This document shows, piece after piece, positions 25,610 through 33,239 of a stretch of 33,326 nucleotides of DNA. The first letter of the stretch is position 1. Each line of letters begins with the position of its first letter. The position numbers and the translations under genes were made by a program. This DNA comes from Devosia psychrophila. Its GTDB lineage: Bacteria; Pseudomonadota; Alphaproteobacteria; Rhizobiales; Devosiaceae. The notes under the pieces were generated by a model. It was not told where the DNA came from. It made no database searches and was given only the letters and a program-made list of their open reading frames with translations. The stretch is from positions 1 through 33,326 of the forward strand of contig NZ_LAPV01000041.1 in assembly GCF_000971275.1 (NCBI RefSeq), read 5' to 3'.

Positions 25610-26069
25610 TGCACACACCGGCGGCTGCCAGTGCGGTGCGGTGCGTTTCAGCGTCACCCGCCTAGGCCGCGGTTCGATCTGCCATTGCCGCATGTGCCAG
25701 AAGGCGTTCGGTGGCTTTTTCGGTCCGCTGGTCACTGCCCATAATGCGCATTGGACCCGAGGCGAACCCAAGTGGTTCCAATCCTCCAATGCCGCCCGCC
25801 GCGCCTTCTGCGGCGAGTGCGGTACGCCCTTGGCTTACGAAACCCGCTTCGGCCTCGAACTCGCCATCGGTGCCTTCGATGAACCCACGCTCGCTGCACC
25901 CGTCATCCAGGTCAACCTGGCCGACAAACAGCCTTTCTTCGACGGCTTGACCGATCTGCCGATACGTACCGAAGAGAGCGACGAGTGGAGCAGCTTCATG
26001 GCCGGCATCCATTCCAACCAGCACCCCGATCACGACACCAATGACTGGCCGCCGAAGGACGACCGCTGA
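25596..26069 (+). CDS. GFA (glutathione-dependent formaldehyde-activating enzyme) family protein, first of two
   Basis: This 157-residue zinc-binding protein begins [20 protein letters not shown]. CxC at 11-13 (GGCQCGAVRF), CHCRMC near 30-35 and FCGECGTPL complete the GFA cysteine set for two zinc sites. The C-terminus carries NQHPDHDTNDWP, repeated in the next gene. GFA proteins include the enzyme that was proposed to join formaldehyde and glutathione, but most members have no proven activity. ATG 25596 lies 14 bases inside the VOC gene; a later ATG at 25609 is out of frame. It ends one base into the next start (TGATG). Confidence 0.92.
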   Translation: MPRSDAHTGGCQCGAVRFSVTRLGRGSICHCRMCQKAFGGFFGPLVTAHNAHWTRGEPKWFQSSNAARRAFCGECGTPLAYETRFGLELAIGAFDEPTLAAPVIQVNLADKQPFFDGLTDLPIRTEESDEWSSFMAGIHSNQHPDHDTNDWPPKDDR

Positions 26070-26599
26070 TGCACCGCTACACCATGGAAGTCAGCGGCGG
26101 CTGCCAATGCGGCGCCGTGCGCTATCACGCCACCGAAATGCTGGACAACGCCCACATCTGCCACTGTCGCATGTGCCAGAAGGCCGTCGGCAATATCTTC
26201 GCCGCGCTGGTTGCCGCGCCCCGCGAAGTCATCACATGGACCCGCGGTACCCCGGCGCGTTTTCGTAGCTCCGAACGCGTCGACCGTGGCTTCTGCCGCG
26301 ATTGCGGCACGCCGCTGTTCTATGAAAACGTCACTGGCGATCGGGTCAATTTCACCATCGGCTCCCTCGATCACCCTGAGCTTTTCCCGCCTCACAGCAA
26401 CGACGGCAACGAAGCACGGGTGCCCTGGTTCGATACGCTGCCCGGTCTAAAGGACGAGGGCGAAACCGGCACCAAATCAGAAGATGACGAGGCATGGGCC
26501 TCAGCCATCAAATCCACCAATCAACAGCACCCCGACCACGATACCAGTCGCTGGCCCGACCCTGCGGTTGGCCTGGGCAATAGCAACACAACAAAGTAA
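26069..26599 (+). CDS. GFA family protein, second of two
   Basis: This is a 176-residue paralog of the gene before it. GGCQCGAVRYHA, ICHCRMCQKAVGN and FCRDCGTPLFYE give the same eight-cysteine-class zinc sites. It keeps the C-terminal NQQHPDHDTSRWPDP, the same His/Asp/Trp-rich tail as the first copy, while the region in between (SLDHPELFPPHSNDG...) differs. Tandem duplication followed by divergence is the simplest reading. Start ATG 26069 overlaps the upstream TGA by one base; ATG 26084 is an alternative. A 4-base gap separates it from cimA. The activity is not established. Confidence 0.92.
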   Translation: MHRYTMEVSGGCQCGAVRYHATEMLDNAHICHCRMCQKAVGNIFAALVAAPREVITWTRGTPARFRSSERVDRGFCRDCGTPLFYENVTGDRVNFTIGSLDHPELFPPHSNDGNEARVPWFDTLPGLKDEGETGTKSEDDEAWASAIKSTNQQHPDHDTSRWPDPAVGLGNSNTTK

Positions 26600-26603
26600 A
26601 CCA

Positions 26604-28208
26604 ATGTCCAAAGAACCTCTCTATCTGTTCGACACCACCCTGCGTGACGGGGCCCAGACGGCTGGTATCGAGTTCTCGCTCGAGGACAAGATTTCCATTG
26701 CCCGCCTGCTCGAAGAACTTGGTGTCGACTACATCGAAGGCGGCTATCCCGGCGCCAACCCGGTCGATACCGAGTTCTTTGAACAGAAGCGTACCAAGAC
26801 GGCAAAGTTCACCGCCTTCGGCATGACCAAGCGGGCAGGGCGCTCCGCTGCCAATGATCCCGGCGTACAGGCCCTGCTCAATTCCGCCGCCGAGGCCGTG
26901 TGCTTCGTCGCCAAGACCTGGGACAACCAAGTCAAGGTCGCGCTCGAAATCACCCTCGACGAAAACCTCGGCAATCTGCGTGACACCGTCGCCGCCGCCG
27001 TCGCCTCCGGCAAGGAAGCGCTGGTCGACTGCGAGCACTTCTTCGACGGCTTCAAGGCCAACCCCGATTACGCCCTGTCCTGCGTCAAGACCGCGCTCGA
27101 TGCCGGCGCCCGCTGGGTGGTGCTATGCGACACCAACGGTGGCACAATGCCGTCCGAAGTGACGCTCATTGTTAACAGTGTGCTAGCAATAGCGCCCGGT
27201 TCGCACCTCGGAATTCATGCCCACGACGACACCGGCCAAGCCGTCGCCAACACGTTGGCCGCCGTCGAGGCGGGCGTTCGGCAGATCCAGGGCACGCTCA
27301 ACGGCATCGGCGAGCGCTGCGGCAACGCCAATCTCGTCACACTTATCCCCACCCTGGTTTTGAAGCCCTATTATGCTGAGCGCTTCGAAACCGGCATCGA
27401 CGCGGCTCATCTCGAACGCATCACGCAAATCTCACGCGCTTTCGATGACCGCCTCAATCGCGCCCCGCTGCGGCAGGCGCCCTATGTCGGTCGCTCCGCC
27501 TTCGCCACCAAGGCAGGCATCCATGCCTCGGCCCTGCTCAAGGATTTCTCCTCCTACGAGCACGTCCCGCCTGAAAGCGTCGGCAACGAGCGGTCCATCA
27601 TGGTCAGCCAGCAGGCCGGCAAGTCCAACCTGCTGACCGCGCTGGCCCGGCACGGCATCAAGCTGTCCAAGGACGATCCGCAGCTTGAACGGCTCCTTGC
27701 CACGGTCAAAGACCGCGAATCGCGTGGCTATTCCTACGACGGTGCCGACGCATCCTTTGCGGTTCTCGCCCATGAAGTGCTGGGCACCTTGCCCGAATAC
27801 TTCCTTGTCGAGAACTACCGGGCCAGCGTCGAGCGCCGCCACAATGCCCAAGGCGAGGAAGTCACCGTCACCGAAGCCGTGGTGAAAATCCGCGTCGCCG
27901 GCGAACTGCTGATGTCGGTCGCCGAAGGCAACGGTCCGATAAACGCTCTGGATTTGGCGCTACGCAAGGACTTGGGCAAGTATTCGTCGCGCATCGAAGA
28001 CCTCGAACTGGTCGACTTCAAGGTTCGTATTCTGGACGGCGGCACGGGCGCGGTCACCCGGGTACTGGTAGAAAGCCGCGATGGCACCGGCGAGCGCTGG
28101 TACACCATCGGCGTTTCTCCCAACATCATTGATGCGTCGTTTGAAGCTCTGTATGAATCAATCACCTACAAGCTGTTGAAAACCGAGACGGCGCAGGGAA
28201 CGAACTAA
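26604..28208 (+). CDS. cimA: Citramalate synthase
   Basis: This 534-residue enzyme condenses pyruvate and acetyl-CoA to (R)-citramalate, which opens the threonine-independent route to 2-oxobutyrate and isoleucine. The catalytic TIM barrel has FDTTLRDGAQTAGIEFS near the N-terminus and HAHDDTGQAVANTLAA in the middle. GIGERCGNANL and TKAGIHASALLKD follow. The C-terminal LeuA-type regulatory domain (GNGPINALDLALRKDLGKYS ... VSPNIIDASFEALYESITYKLL) is the site of isoleucine feedback in the family. Length and motif set fit CimA better than 2-isopropylmalate synthase. The open frame starts inside the GFA gene, but ATG 26604 (MSKEPLYLFDTTLRDG) is the family start. It is four bases after GFA2, so part of the cysS run. 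Confidence 0.94.
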   Translation: MSKEPLYLFDTTLRDGAQTAGIEFSLEDKISIARLLEELGVDYIEGGYPGANPVDTEFFEQKRTKTAKFTAFGMTKRAGRSAANDPGVQALLNSAAEAVCFVAKTWDNQVKVALEITLDENLGNLRDTVAAAVASGKEALVDCEHFFDGFKANPDYALSCVKTALDAGARWVVLCDTNGGTMPSEVTLIVNSVLAIAPGSHLGIHAHDDTGQAVANTLAAVEAGVRQIQGTLNGIGERCGNANLVTLIPTLVLKPYYAERFETGIDAAHLERITQISRAFDDRLNRAPLRQAPYVGRSAFATKAGIHASALLKDFSSYEHVPPESVGNERSIMVSQQAGKSNLLTALARHGIKLSKDDPQLERLLATVKDRESRGYSYDGADASFAVLAHEVLGTLPEYFLVENYRASVERRHNAQGEEVTVTEAVVKIRVAGELLMSVAEGNGPINALDLALRKDLGKYSSRIEDLELVDFKVRILDGGTGAVTRVLVESRDGTGERWYTIGVSPNIIDASFEALYESITYKLLKTETAQGTN

Positions 28209-28236
28209 CCCGGCAGCTTCCGCAAGGACTGCCACA

Positions 28237-29973
28237 ATGGTCCTGGAGGACAAACTGGCCGAAACCGCTCCCAAGAAACCTCTTGCGCTCACTCTCGGTG
28301 CGGCAGCGGTTACCCTCGCCGTGATCATCGGGGTGCTCGCCGGTCCCTCGGTCGTGTCCTGCTTCAACTCTGAAGACGGCATGGGCGCCTGCCTGGGCGG
28401 CAAAATGACCGACGCCGGCATTCTGCCGCGCCAGGCCGTGGCTTCCACGGACGCTGCAACCCCTGCTGCAGAGCCGGTCGCCATTGTTTCGCCAGCACCT
28501 GAGGCAGACACTGCCGTCGGCAACCCAGCCCTGGACGTGACGCCTCCAGCCCCCGCTGCCAAAGCGCCCGAGGGGCTGATCGCGGCCACGTTCGGCTTAT
28601 TGCGTGCCGAGCCCGATGGACGTGTCGTTATCGCCGGCAGCGGAACGCCAGGCAGCGAGATAGAGATCTATTCGGATGACAACCTGCTCGGCACCGCCAC
28701 GGTCGAGCCGAGCGGCGATTGGGTCTTCGTCCCCGATGCGCCAATAGTTCCCGGTGGCACTGAAATCACTCTGGCCGAAGCCGGCAAGCCCGGCCGCGCT
28801 GCCCAGTCCTTCGTCGTGGTTATCAACGACGACAAATCCACCGAGCCCCTGGTCGTCGCCAGCACGCCCGGCACCGCCAGCGAAGTGCTACAGGGCCTCG
28901 ACCGCCCCGCCATCGATACCGCGACGCAGATGGCAGCTGCCGACCCCGTGACACCGCCAGCGCCTGCATCGACCGCCACGGCAACACCGACGCCAGCAGC
29001 GACGCCCGCGCCTGTCGCCCCTCCTGCTCCAAAGCCCGCGGCTCCTGCGGTCACCGCAGCCCAGACTCCACCTGCCGCGCCAATCCCGGAAGCACCGCCA
29101 CCCTCCGCACCAGCGGCCACGTCGACAGCTCCTACTTCAACACCGCCTGCGACAACACCGCCCCAGCCCGCTGCGACGCCATCCACAACGGCGACGGCTC
29201 CCATTGTAACGCCACCAGCGGCCCCGGCTATTACACCGGCAACTCCCACCGCCGTCCCAACCCCCGCTCCCGCTGCACCAGCAGTCGCCGCGGTTGACCC
29301 CGCGCCGACCGCCCAAACGGCACCCGCCGCTCCTGTGGCCATCGCCATCGCGCCCACCATCGACGCCATCGAAATCGAAGGCGATCGCACCTTCTTTGCC
29401 GGCGCTGGGTCCGAGGGCGCCACCATCCGGCTCTATGTCGATGACAGCTTTATCGCTGATTCAATTGTCGAGGACGGCCGCTGGCTCATCGAAGGCAGCA
29501 ATGTGCTGACCAAGCCCAACCAACGTGTCCGTATCGACATGCTGGAGGCCGGCAATGCAGAAGTCGCCGCTCGCGCCGAAGTCAATTTCGAAGTCGAACT
29601 CCCCGCCGATACCGCGCCGACCGCCGTCGCAGAAGCGGACCCGGCACCGGCTATTGCACCGGCCGCCTCTGCGGCATCCACCGAGACACCGGCCACCGCT
29701 TCGACCACAGAAGCCGCCAGTGCGCCGACCGCTGCCGATACGCCCGCAACCGAACCTGTGCCCACTCTGGTCGCCGTCTCAGTCGGTGGCCCTGATTCCG
29801 AGCGCTTCGCCTCGGGCAAGGCCATCATCCGCCGCGGCGACAACCTCTGGACCATCGCCCGCCGTGTCTATGGCGAGGGCATCCGCTACACCACGATCTA
29901 CGAAGCCAACACCGGCCAAATCCGCGACCCCGACCGGATTTACCCCGGCCAGGTGTTCGAACTGCCGAACTAA
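28237..29973 (+). CDS. LysM-domain envelope protein with two Ig-like repeats and Pro/Ala/Thr-rich linkers
   Basis: This is a 578-residue protein. Residues 14-40 form one membrane segment (signal anchor). A first beta-sandwich repeat lies at about 125-200 (GTPGSEIEIYSDDNLLGTATVEPSGDW) and a second at about 372-455 (GSEGATIRLYVDDSFIADSIVEDGRW), both with an SEG/SE...YxDD...VExxGxW pattern. Between them is a long Pro/Ala/Thr-rich low-complexity linker (about 235-370), and a second lies at about 456-510. The C-terminal LysM domain (528-577: IRRGDNLWTIARRVYGEG ... IYPGQVFELPN) should bind peptidoglycan. The protein therefore probably spans from inner membrane to cell wall. It starts 28 bases after cimA; an internal ribosome site is not obvious. 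Its role beyond anchoring is unknown. Confidence 0.88.
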   Translation: MVLEDKLAETAPKKPLALTLGAAAVTLAVIIGVLAGPSVVSCFNSEDGMGACLGGKMTDAGILPRQAVASTDAATPAAEPVAIVSPAPEADTAVGNPALDVTPPAPAAKAPEGLIAATFGLLRAEPDGRVVIAGSGTPGSEIEIYSDDNLLGTATVEPSGDWVFVPDAPIVPGGTEITLAEAGKPGRAAQSFVVVINDDKSTEPLVVASTPGTASEVLQGLDRPAIDTATQMAAADPVTPPAPASTATATPTPAATPAPVAPPAPKPAAPAVTAAQTPPAAPIPEAPPPSAPAATSTAPTSTPPATTPPQPAATPSTTATAPIVTPPAAPAITPATPTAVPTPAPAAPAVAAVDPAPTAQTAPAAPVAIAIAPTIDAIEIEGDRTFFAGAGSEGATIRLYVDDSFIADSIVEDGRWLIEGSNVLTKPNQRVRIDMLEAGNAEVAARAEVNFEVELPADTAPTAVAEADPAPAIAPAASAASTETPATASTTEAASAPTAADTPATEPVPTLVAVSVGGPDSERFASGKAIIRRGDNLWTIARRVYGEGIRYTTIYEANTGQIRDPDRIYPGQVFELPN

Positions 29974-30023
29974 ATACTGTTAGCGTGGCAATATGGTCAT
30001 GCTCAGAGTCAGCCCAGGCTGCG

Positions 30024-30108
30024 ACAAAAATGCCAGGTTTCGAGAACCGGAGCGCAGCCTACGTCCGTACGCGAGCACCGGAAGCGCAGAAACCCTGCGT
30101 TTGCAGGG
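30024..30108. repeat. Structured intergenic repeat, copy 2
   Basis: Arms CAGGTTTC (30034-30041) and GAAACCCTG (30089-30097) pair with one bulged base. Inside are GAGAACCGG, AGCG, TACGTCCGTACG and GAGCACCGGAAGCGCAG, which align in order with copy 1 at 8383-8472. As in copy 1, five A residues stand near the left arm and TTTGCAG follows the right arm. A second hairpin, CCCTGC-GTTT-GCAGGG (30093-30108), uses bases of the right arm, so the two structures are mutually exclusive. The element fills the gap between the LysM gene and arsR. Confidence 0.72.
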
Positions 30109-30184
30109 GGACATCGGCTGAATATGAGTATGACCAGCGGCAGGCCATTGATTATTTCATCGCCAGCCCCCATTTTATCGGTAA

Positions 30185-30529
30185 ATGACGATCAAACCCG
30201 GCGAAGCCATGCACGACGACGATATTGCCAACACCATGCGAGCGATGGGCCACCCTGTGCGGCTCAACATCCTGCGCATCCTGGCCAAACAGGAGCGCGG
30301 CGAGTGCTGCTGCGCTGACGTGACCGACGAATTGACGCTGGCCCAGTCCACCGTCTCACAGCATATCAAGGTGCTGCTCGACGCAGGCCTCATCGAGCGC
30401 AAGCCACGCGGCACGCGCAATTGCTACATTGTCCAGCATGACCGGCTCGCTGCGCTCGGCAGCGCCTATTCCGGCATGATCGCTGGCTTCTCGCCTGCTC
30501 TTTCCAGCCTGGAAGCGGAACCCGCCTAA
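30185..30529 (+). CDS. ArsR-family winged-helix transcriptional regulator
   Basis: This is a 114-residue regulator. The DNA-binding core is TLAQSTVSQHIKVLLDAGLIERKPRGTRNCY, with helix N-terminal block MRAMGHPVRLNILRILA. C41, C42 and C43 in ERGECCCADVTDEL lie at the helix where ArsR-type sensors place their CVCDL-like metal or arsenite ligands, so thiol-reactive metal sensing is plausible; ordinary ArsR-fold redox or persulfide sensors are the alternative. ATG 30185 is used; ATG 30209 is in frame and equally possible, and neither has a strong ribosome site. Its stop codon overlaps the start of the ABC exporter gene by one base, so it probably controls that exporter. Confidence 0.9.
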   Translation: MTIKPGEAMHDDDIANTMRAMGHPVRLNILRILAKQERGECCCADVTDELTLAQSTVSQHIKVLLDAGLIERKPRGTRNCYIVQHDRLAALGSAYSGMIAGFSPALSSLEAEPA

Positions 30530-32424
30530 TGTCGAGCGACAGCACCGAGCAGAAACCGTCCGTTAGCGCGGACGAGGGTTCCCTATTCACTACGGTTCGC
30601 AATCTGTGGCCCTATATGTGGCCCGCCGATCGGGCCGATCTGCGCATGCGTGTTATGTTGGCAATTGGCGCGCTGCTGCTTAGCAAGGTCGCTACCACGC
30701 TTATCCCCTTCGTCTATAAAGGCATCATCGACAGCCTCGACGGCACCGCACCCAATGGCCAGCTCATCCTCGGCCTCGCCGTCCCTATCGTTCTGGTTAT
30801 CGCGTATGCGCTGGGCAACGTCATCGACGCCGCCTTCCAGCAATTGCGCGACGTGCTGTTTGCCAGCGTTGGCCAGCATGCGGTGCGCAAGCTGGCGCTG
30901 CAGACCTTCCATCACCTGCATCGCCTGTCATTGCGCTTTCACTTGGCGCGGCGCACCGGCGGCCTCAGCCGCGTCATCGAGCGCGGCACCAAGGGTATCG
31001 AAACGGTCGTTCGTTTCGCCATGCTCAACATTGTCCCGACCATAGTTGAATTCATCATCACGGCCGTCATCTTCGTCTGGATGTTTGGCTTCAGCTATCT
31101 CGGCGTGCTGGTGGTGATGATCTGGGGCTACCTCTACTTCACCATCAAGGCGTCGAACTGGCGTATCACTATCCGCCGCGACATGAACAATTCCGACACT
31201 GATGCCAATGGCAAGGCTATCGACAGCCTGCTCAATTACGAGACGGTCAAATACTTCGCCAACGAGAAGATGGAGGCCGAACGCTACGATGTCTCCATGG
31301 CCGGCTATGAGCGCTCCGCCATTCGCATCTGGACCTCGCTTGGCTTCCTAAATTTGGGCCAAGCCATCATCTTTTATGCCGGCTTCCTGATCATCTCGAT
31401 CATGGCGGTGATGGGCGTAATGAACCAGACATTGACGCTGGGTGACTTCGTCCTGCTCAACACATTCCTGATGCAGATCTACCGGCCCCTCAATTTCATC
31501 GGTTTCGTCTATCGTGAACTGCGCCAGGGTCTCACCGACATCGAGGAAATGTTCAAGCTGCTCGACCAGAAGGCCGAGGTGCAAGACAAGCCCGACGCGA
31601 AGTCACTCGACATCACCGGCCCAGTCATCCGCTTCGACAATGTTACCTTCCACTATGACCCCGATCGCCCCATTCTCAAGGGCGTCAGCTTCGAGGTTCC
31701 AGCCGGCAAGACAGTGGCCATCGTCGGCCCCACCGGCGCCGGCAAGTCGACCATTTCGCGCTTGTTGTATCGGTTTTACGATGTCTCAGGCGGCTCGATC
31801 ACCATTGATGGGCAGGACCTGCGCGATGTGACCCAGGAAAGCCTGCGCTCGTCCATCGGCATGGTCCCGCAGGACACGGTGCTGTTCAACGACAGCATCG
31901 GCTACAATATCGAATATGGCCGCCCCGGCGCCAGCCACGAGGATGTCCGCGCCGCGGCCGCCATGGCTCAGGTGGGTCCATTCATCGAAACCCTGCCAAA
32001 AGCCTATGAGACGCCCGTCGGCGAGCGTGGCCTCAAACTCTCCGGCGGCGAGAAGCAGCGCGTCGCCATCGCCCGCACCATCCTCAAGGCGCCGTCCATC
32101 CTCATCCTCGACGAGGCGACGTCGGCGCTTGATACAAAGACCGAGCGCGACATCCAGTCGGCTCTCGATGTGGTTTCGCAAAACCGCACTACCGTCGTCA
32201 TTGCCCATCGCCTCTCGACGGTCGTCAATGCCGACGAGATCCTGGTACTACGCGAAGGTGTAGTCGCCGAGCGCGGCAATCATATCGCACTGTTGCAGCA
32301 GGACGGGCTCTACGCCCAGATGTGGAACCGCCAGCGCGAGGCGACCGAGGCCGAGGAGCAGTTGCTGCGCACCGCCAATGACCCCGACGGCTTCGTCAAG
32401 CGGGGAGTGCCTGCCGCCGAATAG
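30529..32424 (+). CDS. Atm1/HMT1-type ABC exporter, fused membrane and ATPase domains
   Basis: This 631-residue half-transporter would act as a homodimer in the inner membrane. The transmembrane domain (about 40-330) contains the Atm1-type segments FHHLHRLSLRFHLARRTGGLSR and the conserved DSLLNYETVKYFANE. The ATPase domain has Walker A GPTGAGKST, signature LSGGEKQRVAIA, Walker B ILILDEATSALD and H-loop IAHRLS. RTGGLSRVIERG and NYETVKYF are typical of mitochondrial Atm1 and bacterial relatives that export glutathione conjugates, polysulfide or metal-thiol complexes. The substrate is inferred from family. It starts at ATG 30529, overlapping the arsR stop by one base. The next gene follows with a ribosome site overlapping this stop codon. 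Confidence 0.94.
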   Translation: MSSDSTEQKPSVSADEGSLFTTVRNLWPYMWPADRADLRMRVMLAIGALLLSKVATTLIPFVYKGIIDSLDGTAPNGQLILGLAVPIVLVIAYALGNVIDAAFQQLRDVLFASVGQHAVRKLALQTFHHLHRLSLRFHLARRTGGLSRVIERGTKGIETVVRFAMLNIVPTIVEFIITAVIFVWMFGFSYLGVLVVMIWGYLYFTIKASNWRITIRRDMNNSDTDANGKAIDSLLNYETVKYFANEKMEAERYDVSMAGYERSAIRIWTSLGFLNLGQAIIFYAGFLIISIMAVMGVMNQTLTLGDFVLLNTFLMQIYRPLNFIGFVYRELRQGLTDIEEMFKLLDQKAEVQDKPDAKSLDITGPVIRFDNVTFHYDPDRPILKGVSFEVPAGKTVAIVGPTGAGKSTISRLLYRFYDVSGGSITIDGQDLRDVTQESLRSSIGMVPQDTVLFNDSIGYNIEYGRPGASHEDVRAAAAMAQVGPFIETLPKAYETPVGERGLKLSGGEKQRVAIARTILKAPSILILDEATSALDTKTERDIQSALDVVSQNRTTVVIAHRLSTVVNADEILVLREGVVAERGNHIALLQQDGLYAQMWNRQREATEAEEQLLRTANDPDGFVKRGVPAAE

Positions 32425-32434
32425 GAGAATTTCG

Positions 32435-32740
32435 ATGACTGAATGGTGGCACTATCTGGTCGCGGTCTTCGCGCCACTATTTCTGGTCAACGGCATTCCT
32501 CATTTCGTCTCGGGTACCATGGGCCGCACCTTCCCGACGCCTTTCGTCGGCGGCCCGCCCAGGCTCGATACACCCCGGCGCAACGTCGCCTGGGGCGGCA
32601 TGAACTGGCTGCTCGGAGGCGTCCTGCTATGGCTGCTGCGCGATAGCCTGAACAATCCGATCATCGTCGCTGAGCTGGTAATCCTCGGCTGGGTCTTCGC
32701 CTTCGTCTTGGCTCGTACATTTTCCGGCCTACCGCGCTAA
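32435..32740 (+). CDS. Small integral membrane protein of unknown function
   Basis: This is a 101-residue protein with three hydrophobic segments, at about residues 4-24 (WWHYLVAVFAPLFLVNGIPHF), 50-70 (NVAWGGMNWLLGGVLLWLL) and 75-96 (PIIVAELVILGWVFAFVLAR). The loop between the first two carries TFPTPFVGGPPRLDTP. I do not recognise the family. AGGAG (32423-32427) overlaps the exporter stop codon and is well spaced for ATG 32435, so it is translated from the exporter transcript. It could be an accessory to the exporter or unrelated; nothing in the sequence decides. Confidence 0.82.
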   Translation: MTEWWHYLVAVFAPLFLVNGIPHFVSGTMGRTFPTPFVGGPPRLDTPRRNVAWGGMNWLLGGVLLWLLRDSLNNPIIVAELVILGWVFAFVLARTFSGLPR

Positions 32741-32813
32741 GCGTCAGCGCGACGTCATCCACCCAGGCGGATCACGCCCACAGGGCAGCGCAAGGCCAGG
32801 CACCTCAGGTCGG

Positions 32814-33158
32814 CTACGATTTATGGTCGTCTGACGGCATCGGCGATGTATGCTCACGAAGCCATTTGTCCAGCACATTCTTGCGGAATGTGGCTGCCTC
32901 GATATTGCGGTAGATGAACTTAATCCAGTCTTCTTCTTCTCCTTCGGGGAGAACTTGGTTGGCCTGGAGAAAAAGGATCACCGAAGCAAAGGCGACGCAG
33001 TTGTTCCCGTCGATAAAGCCGTGGTTCATCGTCAAGCTTTCCCAAAGAGCTGCTGCTTCCTCGATGACATCCGAGTAGTATCCCGTCTGGGGTCGAAGAA
33101 GGGCGGACAGGATCAAGCCTTGGTCTTGCACGCCACGTGCTCCGCCATAGTCCCTAAT
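32814..33158 (-). pseudogene. Death-on-curing (Doc/Fic-like) toxin remnant, N-terminus lost and active site changed
   Basis: The minus-strand frame reads IRDYGGARGVQDQGLILSAL, then RPQTGYYSDVIEEAAALWESL, NHGFIDGNNCVAFASVILFLQ and a complete-looking C-terminus (FRKNVLDKWLREHTS). This is the Doc toxin family. Two faults suggest a dead gene. The first 20 or so residues before the YGG block are not present: the frame meets a stop codon at 33209-33207 and no ATG occurs before it; the first possible start is GTG 33131, inside the conserved region. In addition, the motif HxFx[D/N][A/G]NKR reads HGFIDGNNC, so the conserved lysine and arginine are replaced. No Phd-type antitoxin gene is present. The IS element next door probably caused or followed the damage. 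Confidence 0.75.
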
Positions 33159-33220
33159 ACCAACGGGGATTATTTGTGACTCGTTTTGGATTCCTTCTTC
33201 AGGGAATTACTGATTCCATG

Positions 33221-33239
33221 GGGCGAAGGAAATTCGCCC
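33221..33239 (+). promoter_or_regulatory. Hairpin holding the ribosome site of the transposase gene
   Basis: GGGCGAA (33221-33227) and TTCGCCC (33233-33239) are perfect 7-base complements with loop GGAAA, ending at the base before the transposase ATG. The likely ribosome site AAGGA (33226-33230) lies partly in the stem. Such structures commonly restrain transposase translation from read-through transcripts. Confidence 0.55.

Noticed and set aside
28668..29426. 252-codon minus-strand open frame opposite the LysM gene
   Set aside because: Gly/Ala/Val low-complexity shadow of the Pro/Ala/Thr linker.
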